The notes below the pieces were generated by a model, which searched no databases, was not told where the DNA came from, and saw nothing but the letters and a program-made list of their open reading frames with translations. From Meghimatium bilineatum (Eukaryota; Mollusca; Gastropoda; Stylommatophora; Philomycidae): DNA of 64,000 bases. Made by a program: the position numbers and the translations under genes. Shown here in pieces: positions 10,651-21,954 of this stretch. The stretch covers positions 50,922,282 through 50,986,281 of the forward strand of contig CM067317.1 of NCBI GenBank assembly GCA_034231615.1, in the 5' to 3' direction. Position 1 is the stretch's first letter. Each line of letters begins with the position of its first letter.

Positions 10651-10950
10651 AACTGAATGTTTAAATCAGAGTGAACAACGAACTAATATTAAATGTTTAT
10701 ATCAGTGTACAGCGCACTATTTAGTGAATGTTTATATCAGAGTGAACAAGGAACTAATCACTGGATGTTTGTTTATATAAGAGTGAACAATGAACTAATT
10801 ATTGAATGTTTATTTCAGAGTGAACAACTAACTAATCATTGAATGTTTATATTAGAGTGAACAACGAAAGAGTCATTGGACTTTTATATCGGAGTGAACA
10901 ATGAACTAATCACTGAATGTTTATATCAGAATGAACAACGGATTAATCAG
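10651..10950. repeat. 37-bp minisatellite, about 8 copies
   Basis: The unit is AATGTTTATATCAGAGTGAA plus CAACGAACTAATCACTG, with point variants. It follows the repeat core and is interrupted or ended by a LINE tail at 10950. Confidence 0.92.
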
Positions 10951-11185
10951 TGAACATTTTGGACATATTAAAAGACATGACACCATGTTGAAGACCATGC
11001 TTGATAAAAATTCGAGGGACGACAAGCAAGCGATTTGCATAGATACAAGTGGGAGGGAAACATATTGGATGGCCAGGTTACAGTCTGGAAGAGTGCACTA
11101 CCATGGCAAAAGACAGAAAGTGTTGGAGATCCGTTACAGCTAACCTTTGATGAAAGGAGGGCACTTGATAATAATGGTGATTATT
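10950..11185 (+). pseudogene. LINE C-terminus, FGHIKR family
   Basis: It starts abruptly within FGHIKRHDTMLKTMLD, then a shifted frame gives the Lys/Arg-rich segment and a Trp-Gly block. It ends near AGGGCACTTGATAATAATGG, matching the GGCACTTGATGATGATGA end of the best copy (53846-54325). It is 5' truncated inside the last unit of the minisatellite, so the insertion is younger than that array. Confidence 0.7.
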
Positions 11186-12561
11186 TAAAATATCAAACAT
11201 TGTAAACTCTTTATTTTCAGAAAAGTTTTCTGTTCTCACATGACACCATGGGATATTTTTTGAAATGTGGTCATTCGCCCCATTTGTGAAAATTTCATCG
11301 TTGTTTTGAGATTTTTGGTGACCTATTTTGAAAATCGGGAGGATTTACCTCTCTTTTGAATAAATTCCAAGGATTACTTGGGGGATAAAAAGTAACCCAG
11401 ATTAAGGCAAATTTTGGCCAAAAAAAACCCTAGATAACAGCACAAAAAAATCGCAGATTTAGTGTAAACACTGAGCTGTGGCTACGCACTTTACTAAGTG
11501 TTCATATTGTGCACTCAAAACAACTTTTCTAAGAAATTCTTGTGTAATTTTGTAAAAACATCCGGAGAACATTATTGGTAAATCTATTTTAGTCATCGGA
11601 AGAGCCATGGCTTTAGACCACTCCTTGTTGGTAGCACATCCTATTCTGGACGTAGCGATGAATCAAACATTTGCTAACCGTAGTGATTCTCTAGGCAATA
11701 TATAACGTTCAGTAACCTGTCATTGCTTTTTTCATTATTGTGTGTGGAGGAAATGAAATCTGGTACCATGGCATATGTGTTTGGGGGGGGGGGGGGGACA
11801 ATAAACTACATCAACATTGTTCTTTGTCGATTTTTTTACTCCCTTTCCATCCCGCTTGTCAACAACTGTCAAGAAATCAGAGACCCTCCTGCTTTATTAA
11901 GTCAAAAAAAACCTTTAACCATCACACTACTCCCACAAAAGACATTTAACCACCACGCCACTCCCAAAAACATACTCGTATTTTGAAGCAGACAAAAATA
12001 CGAAAAAAGTTACATATTTACATGTTTTGTTTCCCAACTTGTTAACAACTTTCAAAATTTTCCAGATCTCCTTTCTCTCTCTTCCCCCCCCCCCACACAC
12101 ACAAATATTGGTGTAACGTATGGACGTTCTAGTCGCATATTCTACTATAGAGCTCCTTACTTGCAGAAGAGCTTCGGATGTCCTCGACCTCCCATCGCTT
12201 CTGGCTGGTAGAAGAGCCCGTGTTCTCTATTAGCGCATGTGTTACTTTAAAAATAGCTAATGGACCTGGCACATGTTTAGTAAACTTTCTTAGAAAACTA
12301 GACAGGTCTTAATCGAGACACCTCAACAACCACGTGGCAGAACTTCGGCCGGGACCCCTAAAGAGCGTTGCCAAAATCGGGTAATACAGATATAAATCTC
12401 CAGTGTCAGGGAGCAACCGGACGCGCAGGAAATGTGATATCTGTGGCAACACAAGGTAAATATAGTACATACACGGAAATACGTATAAGCGTTACCAACA
12501 ATGAACACGATATACTAGCAACAAGGGAATCCATGATAAGTGAGACTGATGTAAAACTCTA
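11186..12561. other. non-coding stretch, no gene seen
   Basis: AT-rich with homopolymers, including poly-G at 11783-11797 and a CCCC/CACA patch near 12087-12104. The short frames at 11723-11986 and 12323-12562 show no family resemblance. Confidence 0.4.
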
Positions 12562-13090
12562 ACAATCATCAACATCAAGTGCCATCTCCGCAACGAAGGT
12601 TGGCTGCAACAGACTTTCAACATTACGACTGTCGCCGTTACCCAACACATCTCATACATAGGAAATTCGATCTGGGACCTAGGGACACTCCCAATGGAAT
12701 GTTGTAAAAGGTGGTAATGGAATGGTCTTCTTACACGAGGAATTGCTCGCTGGCAGTGAAGCCAGTTGGAAGAAAGACACACATAATATGTAAACACTGA
12801 TTGGTTAAATCAGAGTGAACAACGAACCCGTATTGAATGTTTATATCAGAATGAACAGAGAATTGTTTTTGTCTCTTGTCTTTGGTGGTGCACTCTGATT
12901 GACTGTAACCTGTTTACGTGTGATGTTACCCTCCCACTTGTATCCCTGCCTACCTCTTGCTCGCCTCTCTTCGATTTTACTCTCAAGTAAGGTCTTCAAC
13001 AAGGTGTCATGTCTTTTAATTAATGTGTCAAAAATATTGTATTTGCTTGATCTTTATTTCCTTTAATATTATCTTTAATATTTAATAAAT
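12562..13090 (-). pseudogene. FGHIKR-family LINE 3' end, split by another repeat
   Basis: The minus-strand LINE tail is present in two pieces. 12562-12625 holds the extreme 3' end (AACCTTCGTTGCGGAGATGG then CACTTGATG). 12870-13090 holds the upstream part (the segment encoding a Lys/Arg-rich block, KTLL and FGHIKR relatives). The pieces are collinear with 53852-54080. The 244 bp between them belong to the array-flanked repeat core, so the LINE was in place first. Confidence 0.75.
12626..12869. mobile_element. repeat core, partial copy 3, inserted in a LINE tail
   Basis: Corresponds to the last 250 bp of the core at 10310-10640 plus about two 37-bp array units (AGTGAACAACGAAC, GAATGTTTATATCAGA). 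It lacks the SINE insertion present in copy 1. The LINE on either side resumes with a loss of only about 4 bp, and no clear target duplication was found. Confidence 0.7.
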
Positions 13091-14200
13091 GTAATATAAC
13101 AGCAGTATTTATTTAAAATTGTAAAACACAAGGTCAATCAGTTTTATAATGAGAGCAGATAATATCAGACTCTTGGGTACGGTTATGAATACATACAGGT
13201 AACAATATACAAGACCGTTTCAAAGTTTCAACAACAAGGTGTTATCAAGAAAATATAAGACCAACAGTGAACAAATAATAGAAATAAAATCACTATAAAA
13301 CACCTAAAACAGTTACGTGGAGGGCGAGTGGTTGCTGCTGCTGATATAATATGCCAATCGATAATAAGTCAGACTGCTGTAAAACTTTTTAACAATATTA
13401 TTCAGGTAAAACACAAGGTACATCAGTTTTACGTCTGTGGGATAAAATTATAGCAAAAATTAGAGAAAGGCGTTGTAAAATCCAGAAAATCCATTTTCAG
13501 GAGATGGAATGAGGAGAGAAAAACTTGAACATTTAGTAACCACTGGACAGAACAGGAGGATAAGAGACAGAGAAAAACAGAGAGTGAAGTTGTTGGATGT
13601 GTTGTCACTGTAGCACGAAAGAATGTCAGCAACTGAAATTATTAACATTACAATAGAGAAAGCTATACAGAAACATGATTTTCTACGCCACTCGTCAGGA
13701 TACTTGATTGATTTATTAGAATGGATAATAGAATTGAATATATTTCTACTTACCATTAAGAAAGTGAATTCCAAACCGTTGTTAGAACATTCATCAATTG
13801 TGAACATTTGTTACAAACAAAACACGCTCGTCAGAAAGCGAGACTACTAATAGAAAGTATTTCCAAACATTGTTATAATATAAACATTTTTTTTCTATCA
13901 GTGTTCCTAAGTGTATCCCATAAGCCCAGGTTGGCTACTCAACTAGCACATACTGAGCCCAGCTGATTTGAACACATTTACCGAGACAGACCACCCTCTC
14001 TTCAACTTTCCAACTACACTGCTTCACTTCTAACTTTTGCAATGAAAGAGGCGAGGCGTGAATGAGATTTCTCAGCGCTAGCAAGTGTTATATTTATTCT
14101 ATTTTATCTACGTTTTTTTTAAAGATAAAAAGCACACACGCCAAGTGGCTGTCAGATCTTAGGTCTGTTTGTAGAAAACAAGTTACACCTAGTCACGTCC
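13091..14200. other. non-coding stretch
   Basis: AT-rich, with no coding family recognised. The frame at 13623-13850 has no motif and is probably chance. Confidence 0.4.

Positions 14201-14201
<1 letters not shown>

Positions 14202-14282
<81 letters not shown>
14202..14282. repeat. (TA)n microsatellite, about 40 repeats
   Basis: Uninterrupted alternating TA over about 80 bp. The Tyr-Ile open frames that span it are artefacts. Confidence 0.97.
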
Positions 14283-14285
<3 letters not shown>

Positions 14286-14394
14286 GAGGATATAATGACT
14301 ATAGCCATATATAGGTCTATGCTTCTGTTAAAATATGCTTCTATTGGAAGTAACAGATTCAGCAGATACAAGTTTCTGTATTTATTAGTCAGTA

Positions 14395-15760
14395 AATCAT
14401 CATTAATGCACTGCAGACACAACATCGGTGATCAACGTTCTCCTCTCTAGTGTATCTACCACTATACGATGACTGACAGTCTCAGTTCTCTGCTAGATGA
14501 CGAATATTCTTATAAGTCCACTGTAGCGCTCGTTTGTAGCGACGACACATTACAAGCCCAGTTCCTTATTATGGACATGGAAAACAATCATTCTACTCAT
14601 TAAATTCATTTGCCCGCGCTGTTTCTTGAAAGTTCAATTTCTTAACCCGATCCATTTTCTTTTGGTGCCTATTGTTAGACAGATGATTGTTAGACCCGAT
14701 TCCTCTACTTCTCGACATAGCAGCAGCGCATACCAGTCGATCTTCTTGCTCGTTGCATTGAACATGCGCATGACTGGAAATGAATGCGCACGTATTCCAA
14801 CTTTGACCTCTTGACTGTCTCAAGCCTCTGTTCACGAATGTAATCTACTTATATTTTTCTGATCTACCGATCATCGATACACTCAGGGTGTAACATGAGG
14901 TTCACTTTGTATATTCATCTAGTTGAAAGCCGTGGTTACTGCCATAATCTCCCTAGTTATTTATGCTGCTTATGGTCACAGAAAATGCGTCACTCTTTTT
15001 GATGTTTCTTTTTCTTCATACTGAGCTGTGACTGCCCCAGCACGACGCTCGTGTCAAACAACCGAACCATCCGTGTAAATAATCATGTTCCCAATCTCTG
15101 AAATTCAATGCATACTCTATCACAGAAACAGCCAGCCCCTGGTATACAAAAAAATAATAATCTAGTTCACACTGCACACCAGTCAAAACTTTAGTTGCTG
15201 CAAGACTTTCACCTGTTTTAAAATGATGTGGTCAACATGAACTTTGAAACTTGTACTTCTGTCAAGAATCACCTCCTAAAATTCCATTATGCTGGTCATT
15301 CACGAGTGTCCCCGCATAGAGTAGCACACAACGTGTATGTATTTAACATGTATTTATTAATGAAAGACATGTTATAGACCCCACAACTCTACCCAATTCA
15401 ATAATAGCCCTTAGTCCCATGTACCACTCCACTACGCGGTCTAGAACACTGTATAATTCATTGACGAACATCTCTGATTTATATCCTGTCGATACACTAG
15501 AATGTCATCAGCATAGTCACCACAGATCACCAATTCTGTGATCTGTTTGCTTGTAATTTACAACGTGAAAGCAATTTAATGTCAAACAATACTGGGACAG
15601 AGCTGGCTGCCGAGTCCAGGGCGTATGATTTTTGGTGCCGATACTCAACTACTACATTTAAGAACCTACTAGTCTATAAAGCAAGGCAGCAGCAATCCAG
15701 TAAATAAGATAGAGATTTAATCGAGGTGTAGCAGCCGAGTAATTAGGAAGTCCATGGGCA
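14395..15760 (-). pseudogene. RNase H-bearing LINE remnant, RT to C-terminus
   Basis: Minus-strand blocks in order: GSQLCPSIV near 15600 (a decayed GSVLSPxLF block), DYADDILVYRQDINQRCSSM with catalytic YADD at 15504-15515, a damaged thumb region, then SRGQSWNTCAFISSHAHVQC and NEQEDRLVCAAA (RNase H C-terminal block) at 14810-14690. The end is HRCCVC near 14440-14425, equivalent to the terminal His-Cys-Cys motif of 236-1440. Frames are broken repeatedly. This is the most complete copy of this LINE type here, since it retains both RT catalysis and RNase H landmarks. Confidence 0.72.
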
Positions 15761-16384
15761 CTAGTTGTGCACGTCCTCTAACTTGAATAAAGTTTCAGAC
15801 GCACAAGTCTCCATGCTTGAATTGGAACCTTCAAATACTTTCTGCACAAAAACAGACGCGTTATTCCCCTTCTGTTTATTAGACCGATACCCTCCGAACT
15901 TTATTGCAGCAATAACATGTTCATTATCTAGCTGATAAGGCTAATTTGTGTGCAACAATTCTTTCTATTAATTAACCAACTGTATTTTGCATGGTAATTA
16001 CCCTGTATCTATGTACCTTTGTGTGATCTTTGCCGTGTTTCGGTAACGAAATCAAGGGACCATGTAACTACTCTTCTTTAATTTTACATTTTAACAAGCA
16101 ATTATTAGACTTGATTGATAGCTCCTCCACACGCACAATACCATAAACACAATCACACTTCACACAAAAACCACACGTATATAATAAGTTGTATTATATT
16201 AATAACGGAAAAAAATTAATTAAAAAATATTTTAAAAATTATTTCACTGGAATGAAGTTAACGGATGAACAACAATTTATTACAGTTCTGTGAAATCTAT
16301 TTCTCACAGCAACAACGATAAATTATCCCACATTTTTAAGATGGAAATCGTATCAATCGCGAAACATCTCATAAAATAATGTAA
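15761..16384. other. non-coding stretch
   Basis: No gene recognised. It could include unrecognisable upstream sequence of the preceding LINE. Confidence 0.35.
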
Positions 16385-16560
16385 GCAGTGCTTGCACATT
16401 TAAATTTGATTATATTTCTTACAAAGTAGCAAAGAGTAGTATCAAATTATATCATTCTGTAGCCATTTTAAAAGAACATACATCTTGCATCTTGAAAATA
16501 TTAATATGTAATAACTCAAAAGAACGTGAGAATAAAAGAAAATAATAAAGGCGTCTCTTT
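16385..16560. repeat. dispersed repeat, copy 1
   Basis: Shares ACAAAGTA.CA.AG, then GCAGCCATTTTAAAAG-like and ATATG.AGTAATAACTCAAA segments in order with 55195-55350. Non-coding and of unknown class. Confidence 0.55.
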
Positions 16561-17347
16561 CTATGATACGTTATCGTATTTTGCAAGCATCCTGTTCTGC
16601 CGCTTAGAACTTGCATGTAATACAATTAATAGACTAGAGCTTTTTTAAAAAACCAACAGTATTCCTAGTGAATTATAGAGTAGTTGTTACGATTTTCAAT
16701 TTACTTACGCTACATCAGCAAGGGTGTCTACACTGTCAAGAAACTTCAAATCTCGGAGACAAAGAAACCGTGCTGCCTGAAAAATTAGAACAAAATTACA
16801 TACACCCAAATCTGATCATACGTTCCCAAAATGTAGCACGGGAGTTGTGCGCCAGTATTGGACTTTCAGTCATCTCTGCGCACACCCGAAAGATGCAACA
16901 ATGCACGCCTGGAGCGTTTGTCATTATCGCCTGCGATTGTTGGCTATTATTACTAGTGGACAGGTCACTCTTAATGTGAAAGACTGTCACAGATAAATTG
17001 AAGTAACCTATCAATTAAATAGTAATAATTGCCACTAGGGTATGTGTAGTGCATGGCTGCAAGATTAGGTCGCAGGTCTCCGAACTGAGAGTTTCAGTTT
17101 ACTATGCCAGTTATGAGTGCCCTTTTTTTGACATACTGTAGGATGTGCGTTACATAGGCATATTTGTAAGTAAACATAAGATGGCGTGGTAAAGCAAAGA
17201 AATGTACATATGCAAACATATATCTATATTTCGGTGGATAAAGTCGACATCCTTGTTGTGCTCACTATGATTGATCTAAGATCTAAGAATATCACGCCTC
17301 GCCACTGTGTTTATATTTTTATGGGTGCGACAAATCGTTTTCATGGT
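16561..17347. other. non-coding stretch
   Basis: A 103-codon frame at 16668-16979 has no recognisable motif. Nothing else seen. Confidence 0.35.
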
Positions 17348-17545
17348 GTAATTGTCATCATCAAGTGCTATCTCCACAACAAAGGTTGACTGCACATGAT
17401 ATTCAACGCCCTCTGTCTCTTGTGTTGGTGGTGCATTATGTCAAACTGTAACCTGTCCATTTTGTGATACTTTCCATCCACTTGTGTCCCTGCCTACCTC
17501 TTGCTTACTTCCCCTCAACTCTTATCTTATTTATGGTAGAATATG
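17348..17545 (-). pseudogene. FGHIKR-family LINE 3' end
   Basis: Starts with the (CATCATCA) tail on the plus strand followed by AAGTGCTATCTCCACAACAA, then CTCTTGTGTTGGTGGTGCA and CTGCCTACCTCTTGCT. These blocks are collinear with the intact tail at 53846-54010. It is 5' truncated at about 17545. Confidence 0.7.
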
Positions 17546-17603
17546 TCTACTTAAATCTACATTATCACTTAACATTGTCGGTGGGTTTTTTTTCTGAGGC
17601 GGT

Positions 17604-17730
17604 AATCATGGCGGATGGTTTTCTCTTATGTTAGTTATAATGGTGAATTGTTTCAGCGTATCTGGTCATCATGAACGATGATTTCAGAGTATCTACTTAT
17701 AGTGGTTGATGGTTTCTGCGTATCTGGTTA
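17604..17730. repeat. degenerate minisatellite of about 34 bp, interrupted by a LINE
   Basis: Three to four units of the type ATGGTTTCTGCGTATCTGGT plus TATCATGG. A further unit (ATCTGGTTATCATGGCAGAT) lies beyond the LINE insertion at 18241-18260, which shows that the array was split. Confidence 0.7.
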
Positions 17731-18240
17731 GGCCATCTTGTGCGTATGAAGAACTCGTGTTTGCCAAAACAAATATATTATGGAGAACTCAAGGCAGGAT
17801 TTCGAAAAGCTGGTGGACAGAAAAAGCGTTTCAAAGACACGCTCAAGTCATCCTTGAAAAACTACCAATATTTTTTGTAAAAGACTTTTTAAAACTGGTG
17901 ATTTATCTTAATATTGACGTAGGCGCTTGGGAGAGCCTCGCTCAGGATAGAACAGCATAGCGTTACAGCATTAGAACGGGAGCACTAGCGGCGGAAGAAT
18001 TCAGACAAGAAACTGCAAGACAGAAGCGGACACGTAGAAAAGAAAAAACATCTCAACCTCACACAGATTGTCTATTGTTGTCAATTCTGTAAAAGAACAT
18101 TTTGTGCGCGCATTGGACTTGCTAGTCATTTAAAAACGCACTATTAACTTTATTTTTTAATTATTTATTGTTATTATTATTATGGTTGAGTTTTTGGTCA
18201 TCGTCGATCACGACGGACGAACACCATCATCATCATCATC
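17731..18240 (+). pseudogene. LINE C-terminus with hidden C2H2 knuckle, 5'-truncated insertion
   Basis: Starts GHLVRM, then a shifted frame gives CLPKQILYGELKAGFRKAGG and FKDTLKSSLKNY. Another gives AWESLAQDRTA, then EEFRQETARQKRTRRKE, and a third frame gives CQFCKRTFCARIGLASHLKT plus HY-stop (18079-18147). This is the C-terminal C2H2 finger typical of one LINE family (C-P-x-C-x-R-T-F-x-x-x-I-G-L-x-x-H-L-R-x-H). The (CAT)n tail is at 18224-18243. Direct repeats ATCTGGTTA at 17722-17730 and 18241-18249 mark a target-site duplication. The same family is at 43085-43500 (minus). Confidence 0.8.
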
Positions 18241-18249
18241 ATCTGGTTA

Positions 18250-19745
18250 TCATGGCAGATGCATGTACTAGACAGCAAATAACATGAGTGTTAAACAATG
18301 AAAGGAATTTGACTTATAGTTAGTGGAATTTATCTCTAGAACTAAAATCACACAACTATTATGTTGAATGTAATCAGGGCCGTTCATATTGTGTGAGAAA
18401 GTGGTAGGGGGTGGGGGCTTTAAGGAGTTTTCATACTCCCTTCTTTTCCCTCCCCTGAGTATATGGAACACGTAGAGATATATCTATTAGTAAGGATAAT
18501 GCTTGCAATATATACTCTTTCCTTACTAATTAAACATATACAAGCAGTTTAATCAACAAATCAAAAATGCATTCAATCGAGGCTAAATTGTGTCTACAGC
18601 TCACAATGTAAGAAATTATTTTCTAATTTGTGCAGTGCTTCTAAATTTGGGAGAACTGGGTATAATCAATGTCCATGAACGTAGCTGATAAAAGCTCGTC
18701 AGATTTCTATTAACCTGACTGGAAGTATTTGTAAGTAATTATCAACTCCAGGAACAAAACGGAAGTTTTTGAAATCATAAACTGAGTGACCACGAAAAAT
18801 GACTGTATCGAGATCTGCACATTATCGAAAGCAAATAATATATATATATATACACACACATTTATTACTAAGCTACACACCGATTTATATTCCCTCAGAA
18901 AATCTTTCAAAGCGGTGATCTATTCATAATATGTACTCACTGCCAATAAGAACAGTAGATATGTTTTCAGTAAAGGGAGAGGAGCGTTTACATAAATGAT
19001 GGTTGTTCGCCCGTTTTCGTACAAAAAGACGCGTTTATCTCTTTTTCATAAGATGTGTGAACTTTTTTGTGGAAAAAAACGTTCAGGGTGGGGAATGAGG
19101 GGAGGAAGAGGATGTCTTACCAATCTTTTGGCTAAGTTCCTAGTACTAAAAGTTATATTTTGATTTCAGAATAAATATGCCAATATCAGGTGTGGGCTAT
19201 AGTGACACACATAACAACAATTTATTATGTATAAATAATGATACGTTGCATGTTAATACTGAAATATTCCGTAGCATGGTTAGTGCATCTTCAACTGCAT
19301 GGCTTATACTGATTTCAATTATAGTTCGTTTATAAATTCGTAATAACACATTCAAGAGAATATCTTAGAAAGTGTCTGTTAGAACCCAGAGATTTTTGGC
19401 ATGCAATATTAGACTTTATCCAACATAAAAATATTTTTTATAATTTAGTACAAATATGCTCTTAATTGTGTATATCTACGAAATCCTTTGAATTTTTGGT
19501 CCATTGCAAGTAAGTGCAGTCAAATTTTAGCTATTATAGTCAACAATTTAATGTCAGGTATTTAATGTATTTATTTCATCGCTTCTGTTGCTCCAATTGA
19601 TTAGTTCCGTAATTATTTATTGGTCACTATGTTGACAACACTCATGAGTGGCCAATGAATAGGTAATTGTGTCAACATGAGTGACGTATGCTTAAATTTG
19701 TTTTATATCTCAAACAAAACAAAATGTGTGCACTCAGGAAATCGT
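18250..19745. other. non-coding stretch
   Basis: No gene found. A short TA/CA run is at 18838-18860. Partly self-complementary sequence around GTTGACAACACTCATGAGTG (19630-19650) pairs loosely with TGTCAACATGAGTGA (19672-19686). Nothing firm. Confidence 0.35.
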
Positions 19746-19757
19746 GTTCCAATTCTA

Positions 19758-20348
19758 GGTTGGTTGGTTGGTTGGTTGGTGATCCAGCGGTCCATGGGCT
19801 CATGCCCTTTGACCCAATGCCATTATATTGTTGGGAAGTCTGTGGATTTTCGGCCCGCCCCGGGACAGAGCCAGAGAATAACTATCACACCTCCAGGAAG
19901 GTAGGTTTCAACCTATGCACTGCTCCTAGCCACTGTAGCCAAGATAGGGTTCACTGTGCTCATTCCCCGCCATTAATTGACTACTGGTTATGCTGAACTT
20001 CTCTATTGCTCCAGGCATGCAACCAAATGTTCAAGTCAAAAGGATTGTCACGTCCTGAGGTACTGTGCCTCTATGATGGGCCTCAGCCATAGAAAAAACA
20101 GTTAAGTCAGTTTCCTCCTCCTCAGTGCTGCACAGTACATCTCTGGCTCCCTCCCAACCACAGAGGGTGCATACACATATATTCAGGCAAACATGAAAAA
20201 CATTTCAACAACAAAACAAAATCATAACTGTATAGATGACATGCCATGAAGATTCTATAAGAAGATGTCATCCACTAAGGGTTTCTGTTGCATGGGTGGT
20301 ATGTCTAGTGGGCCATTGGTGAGACCCACAGACGCAACCACATGCGTA
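19758..20348 (-). mobile_element. 591-bp (CCAA)-tailed retroposon, full length
   Basis: In element orientation it begins CTACGCATGTGGTTGCGTCT, passes GGGTCTCACCAATGGCCCAC and ends in a (CCAA)n tail (GGTTGG on the plus strand, 19758-19777). It is flanked by a 12-bp direct duplication GTTCCAATTCTA (19746-19757 and 20349-20360). It has no ORF of note. A second full-length copy is at 30879-31568, and fragments are at 28355, 39370 and 48895. I do not recognise a tRNA-type A/B box pair; TGGCCCACTAG near the 5' end is only A-box-like. The transposition partner is unknown. Confidence 0.82.
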
Positions 20349-20360
20349 GTTCCAATTCTA

Positions 20361-20904
20361 AAACTTGGGCATATCTCCCGTACAAAACAGGAATTGAAAG
20401 TTCCTAGTTTAAAAATTAAAAAAAAAAAATCCTGTTTTTAGAACAAGACGTGTCACAACAAAGTCCTGCCTCTTGATAGGGATAGTGCCGTGATTGGTGA
20501 CGTTCTTAATTTGTAGTATGTCTTCTATTTGTCAATATATTTATTCATTTCCATCACTGAAAATGAAAAACCAAAAAAATGTAAACGAATTGCCACCATT
20601 AAAAATATGGTCCGATTATTTCGACAGCCACTTCCTGTCGGTAGACTCGGATGAATATTGTAAAATATCTTATATTCTATATATATATAGAGAGAGGGAG
20701 AGGGAGAGGAAACGTGTTAAACTACAAACATTTTTAGAAAGAGAAATATTTTGTTATAGCTTCGTTGTGAATCAGAAGTTGCATTACAAAGATTTCTGCG
20801 ATTTAATAGATAATTTCGTTGACATTTTCCCCCAACGGTGATTACCAATTTGTGGACAGATTATAGTTCGCGCAAGTTGAAATTGTAAAACTGTTTCATT
20901 GAGT
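20361..20904 (+). other. stretch with an unassigned 115-codon frame
   Basis: The frame 20494-20841 includes MKNQKNVNELPPLKIWSDYF and is broken in composition by a (GAGAGG)n run at 20690-20707. The first half looks protein-like and the GA run looks like a microsatellite within it. No family recognised and no splice sites established. It could be a decayed exon or chance. Confidence 0.2.
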
Positions 20905-21195
20905 TCTTCTTCTTCCTCGTCTGCGTTTCTTCTCAAACTCCTGCAAAGTATCTGGACGTAGTCTAGAGAACGGAATGCGCTGTATTATGAATTACAGACT
21001 AGCTGCAATATCTACGCCTTTCTGTTGGACACATCCGACTTTGATATATGGCTTAGCATGGATTCTGGGTTACTTTGGTCATGTAGTGGATGGCTCAGCC
21101 AACTCCACCCCGTAACCTCCTTCGTCGCCTCTTACGACATACATGGAATGTAAACAGTGTTGCTACTCTTTATTACTTTTCGAGCCCCGGCAACA
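20905..21195 (-). mobile_element. GAA-tailed SINE-like element, diverged copy
   Basis: The plus strand starts with the complement of the tail (TTCTTCTTCTTCC), then CTCAAACTCCTGCA, GTAGTCTAGAGAACGGAATG, CTTTCTGTTGGACACATCCG, CTCCACCCCGTAACCTCCTT and GCCCCGGCAACACA. It is collinear with the 281-bp copies at 45901 and 52375. Target duplication not identified. Confidence 0.75.
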
Positions 21196-21319
21196 CAAGT
21201 GATCGCACGAGTGTTTGTTCATGGTTAAGCTGTCGCAAGTCACTTAGTCGATAATTGCCAGGAGTTCGACCCTTTATAATGAAGAGTACATTCTAAAAAG
21301 AATACGTTACAGGAAGAAT

Positions 21320-21640
21320 TTGTTCCTTATATTTTATTTATTTACTGTGCATTTTTATTCTGATTCTTCGGATTCTAATTTTGTGCTTCTGGTTTTTATA
21401 CATTCTTACCTACACTGTTTAATGTTTACTGTTGCAATGTTTGGACACCAGACGGGAAAAGAATACAGGGAAGACCAAAAAACAACGCTCAGAAAAACAT
21501 TTATAAATGAATTAAAATCAACAGGCATAAGTGTACAAGACCTGCAATCCCTAGCAACTGACCGACAGGCATGGAGAACTATGACATCTGCCCTATGTGA
21601 CAAACTTGGCAAAAGAGTAACTAACTGACTGACTGACTAT
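21320..21640 (+). pseudogene. LINE C-terminal fragment with (CTGA)n tail
   Basis: From about 21425 the frame reads EYREDQKTTLRKTFINELKS, VQDLQSLATDRQAWR and TMTSALCDK before a stop at 21628. The basic linker plus A-x-D-R-x-x-W-R block is the usual end of RTE-like LINE proteins. A tail of TGACTGACTGACT follows at 21621-21638. The first third of the frame (Phe/Tyr-rich) is probably unrelated flank. It belongs to none of the better-populated families here. Confidence 0.55.
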
Positions 21641-21954
21641 CTACACTCATTTGTTGTTACGTTCATTTTGATTGTTTTATATTTATAGTGCCTGTAGAAA
21701 TACAACATGTCACAAAACCAGGATAAGTCTCCCCAGTCATGGTTAGGAATACTATATACCGATATCTTGCTTCCAGTATTCATTGATCATTACGAAAATA
21801 GAGTAGACTAGCCAAATAAACAATAGTTAACATTGTACTTGCTTGCATAAGATTCAAAATGTGGAGTCCTCTCCTGTATAGGAGGCTGTCCAGCTTGTGG
21901 CGTTTATGATATATTGAGTTAAGCAATCACCTGGAACTTGTAAAGCCAAGTAGA

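Noticed and set aside
14062..14425. Tyr-Ile repeat proteins around 14.2 kb and 31.1 kb
   Set aside because: Translation of (TA)n microsatellites.
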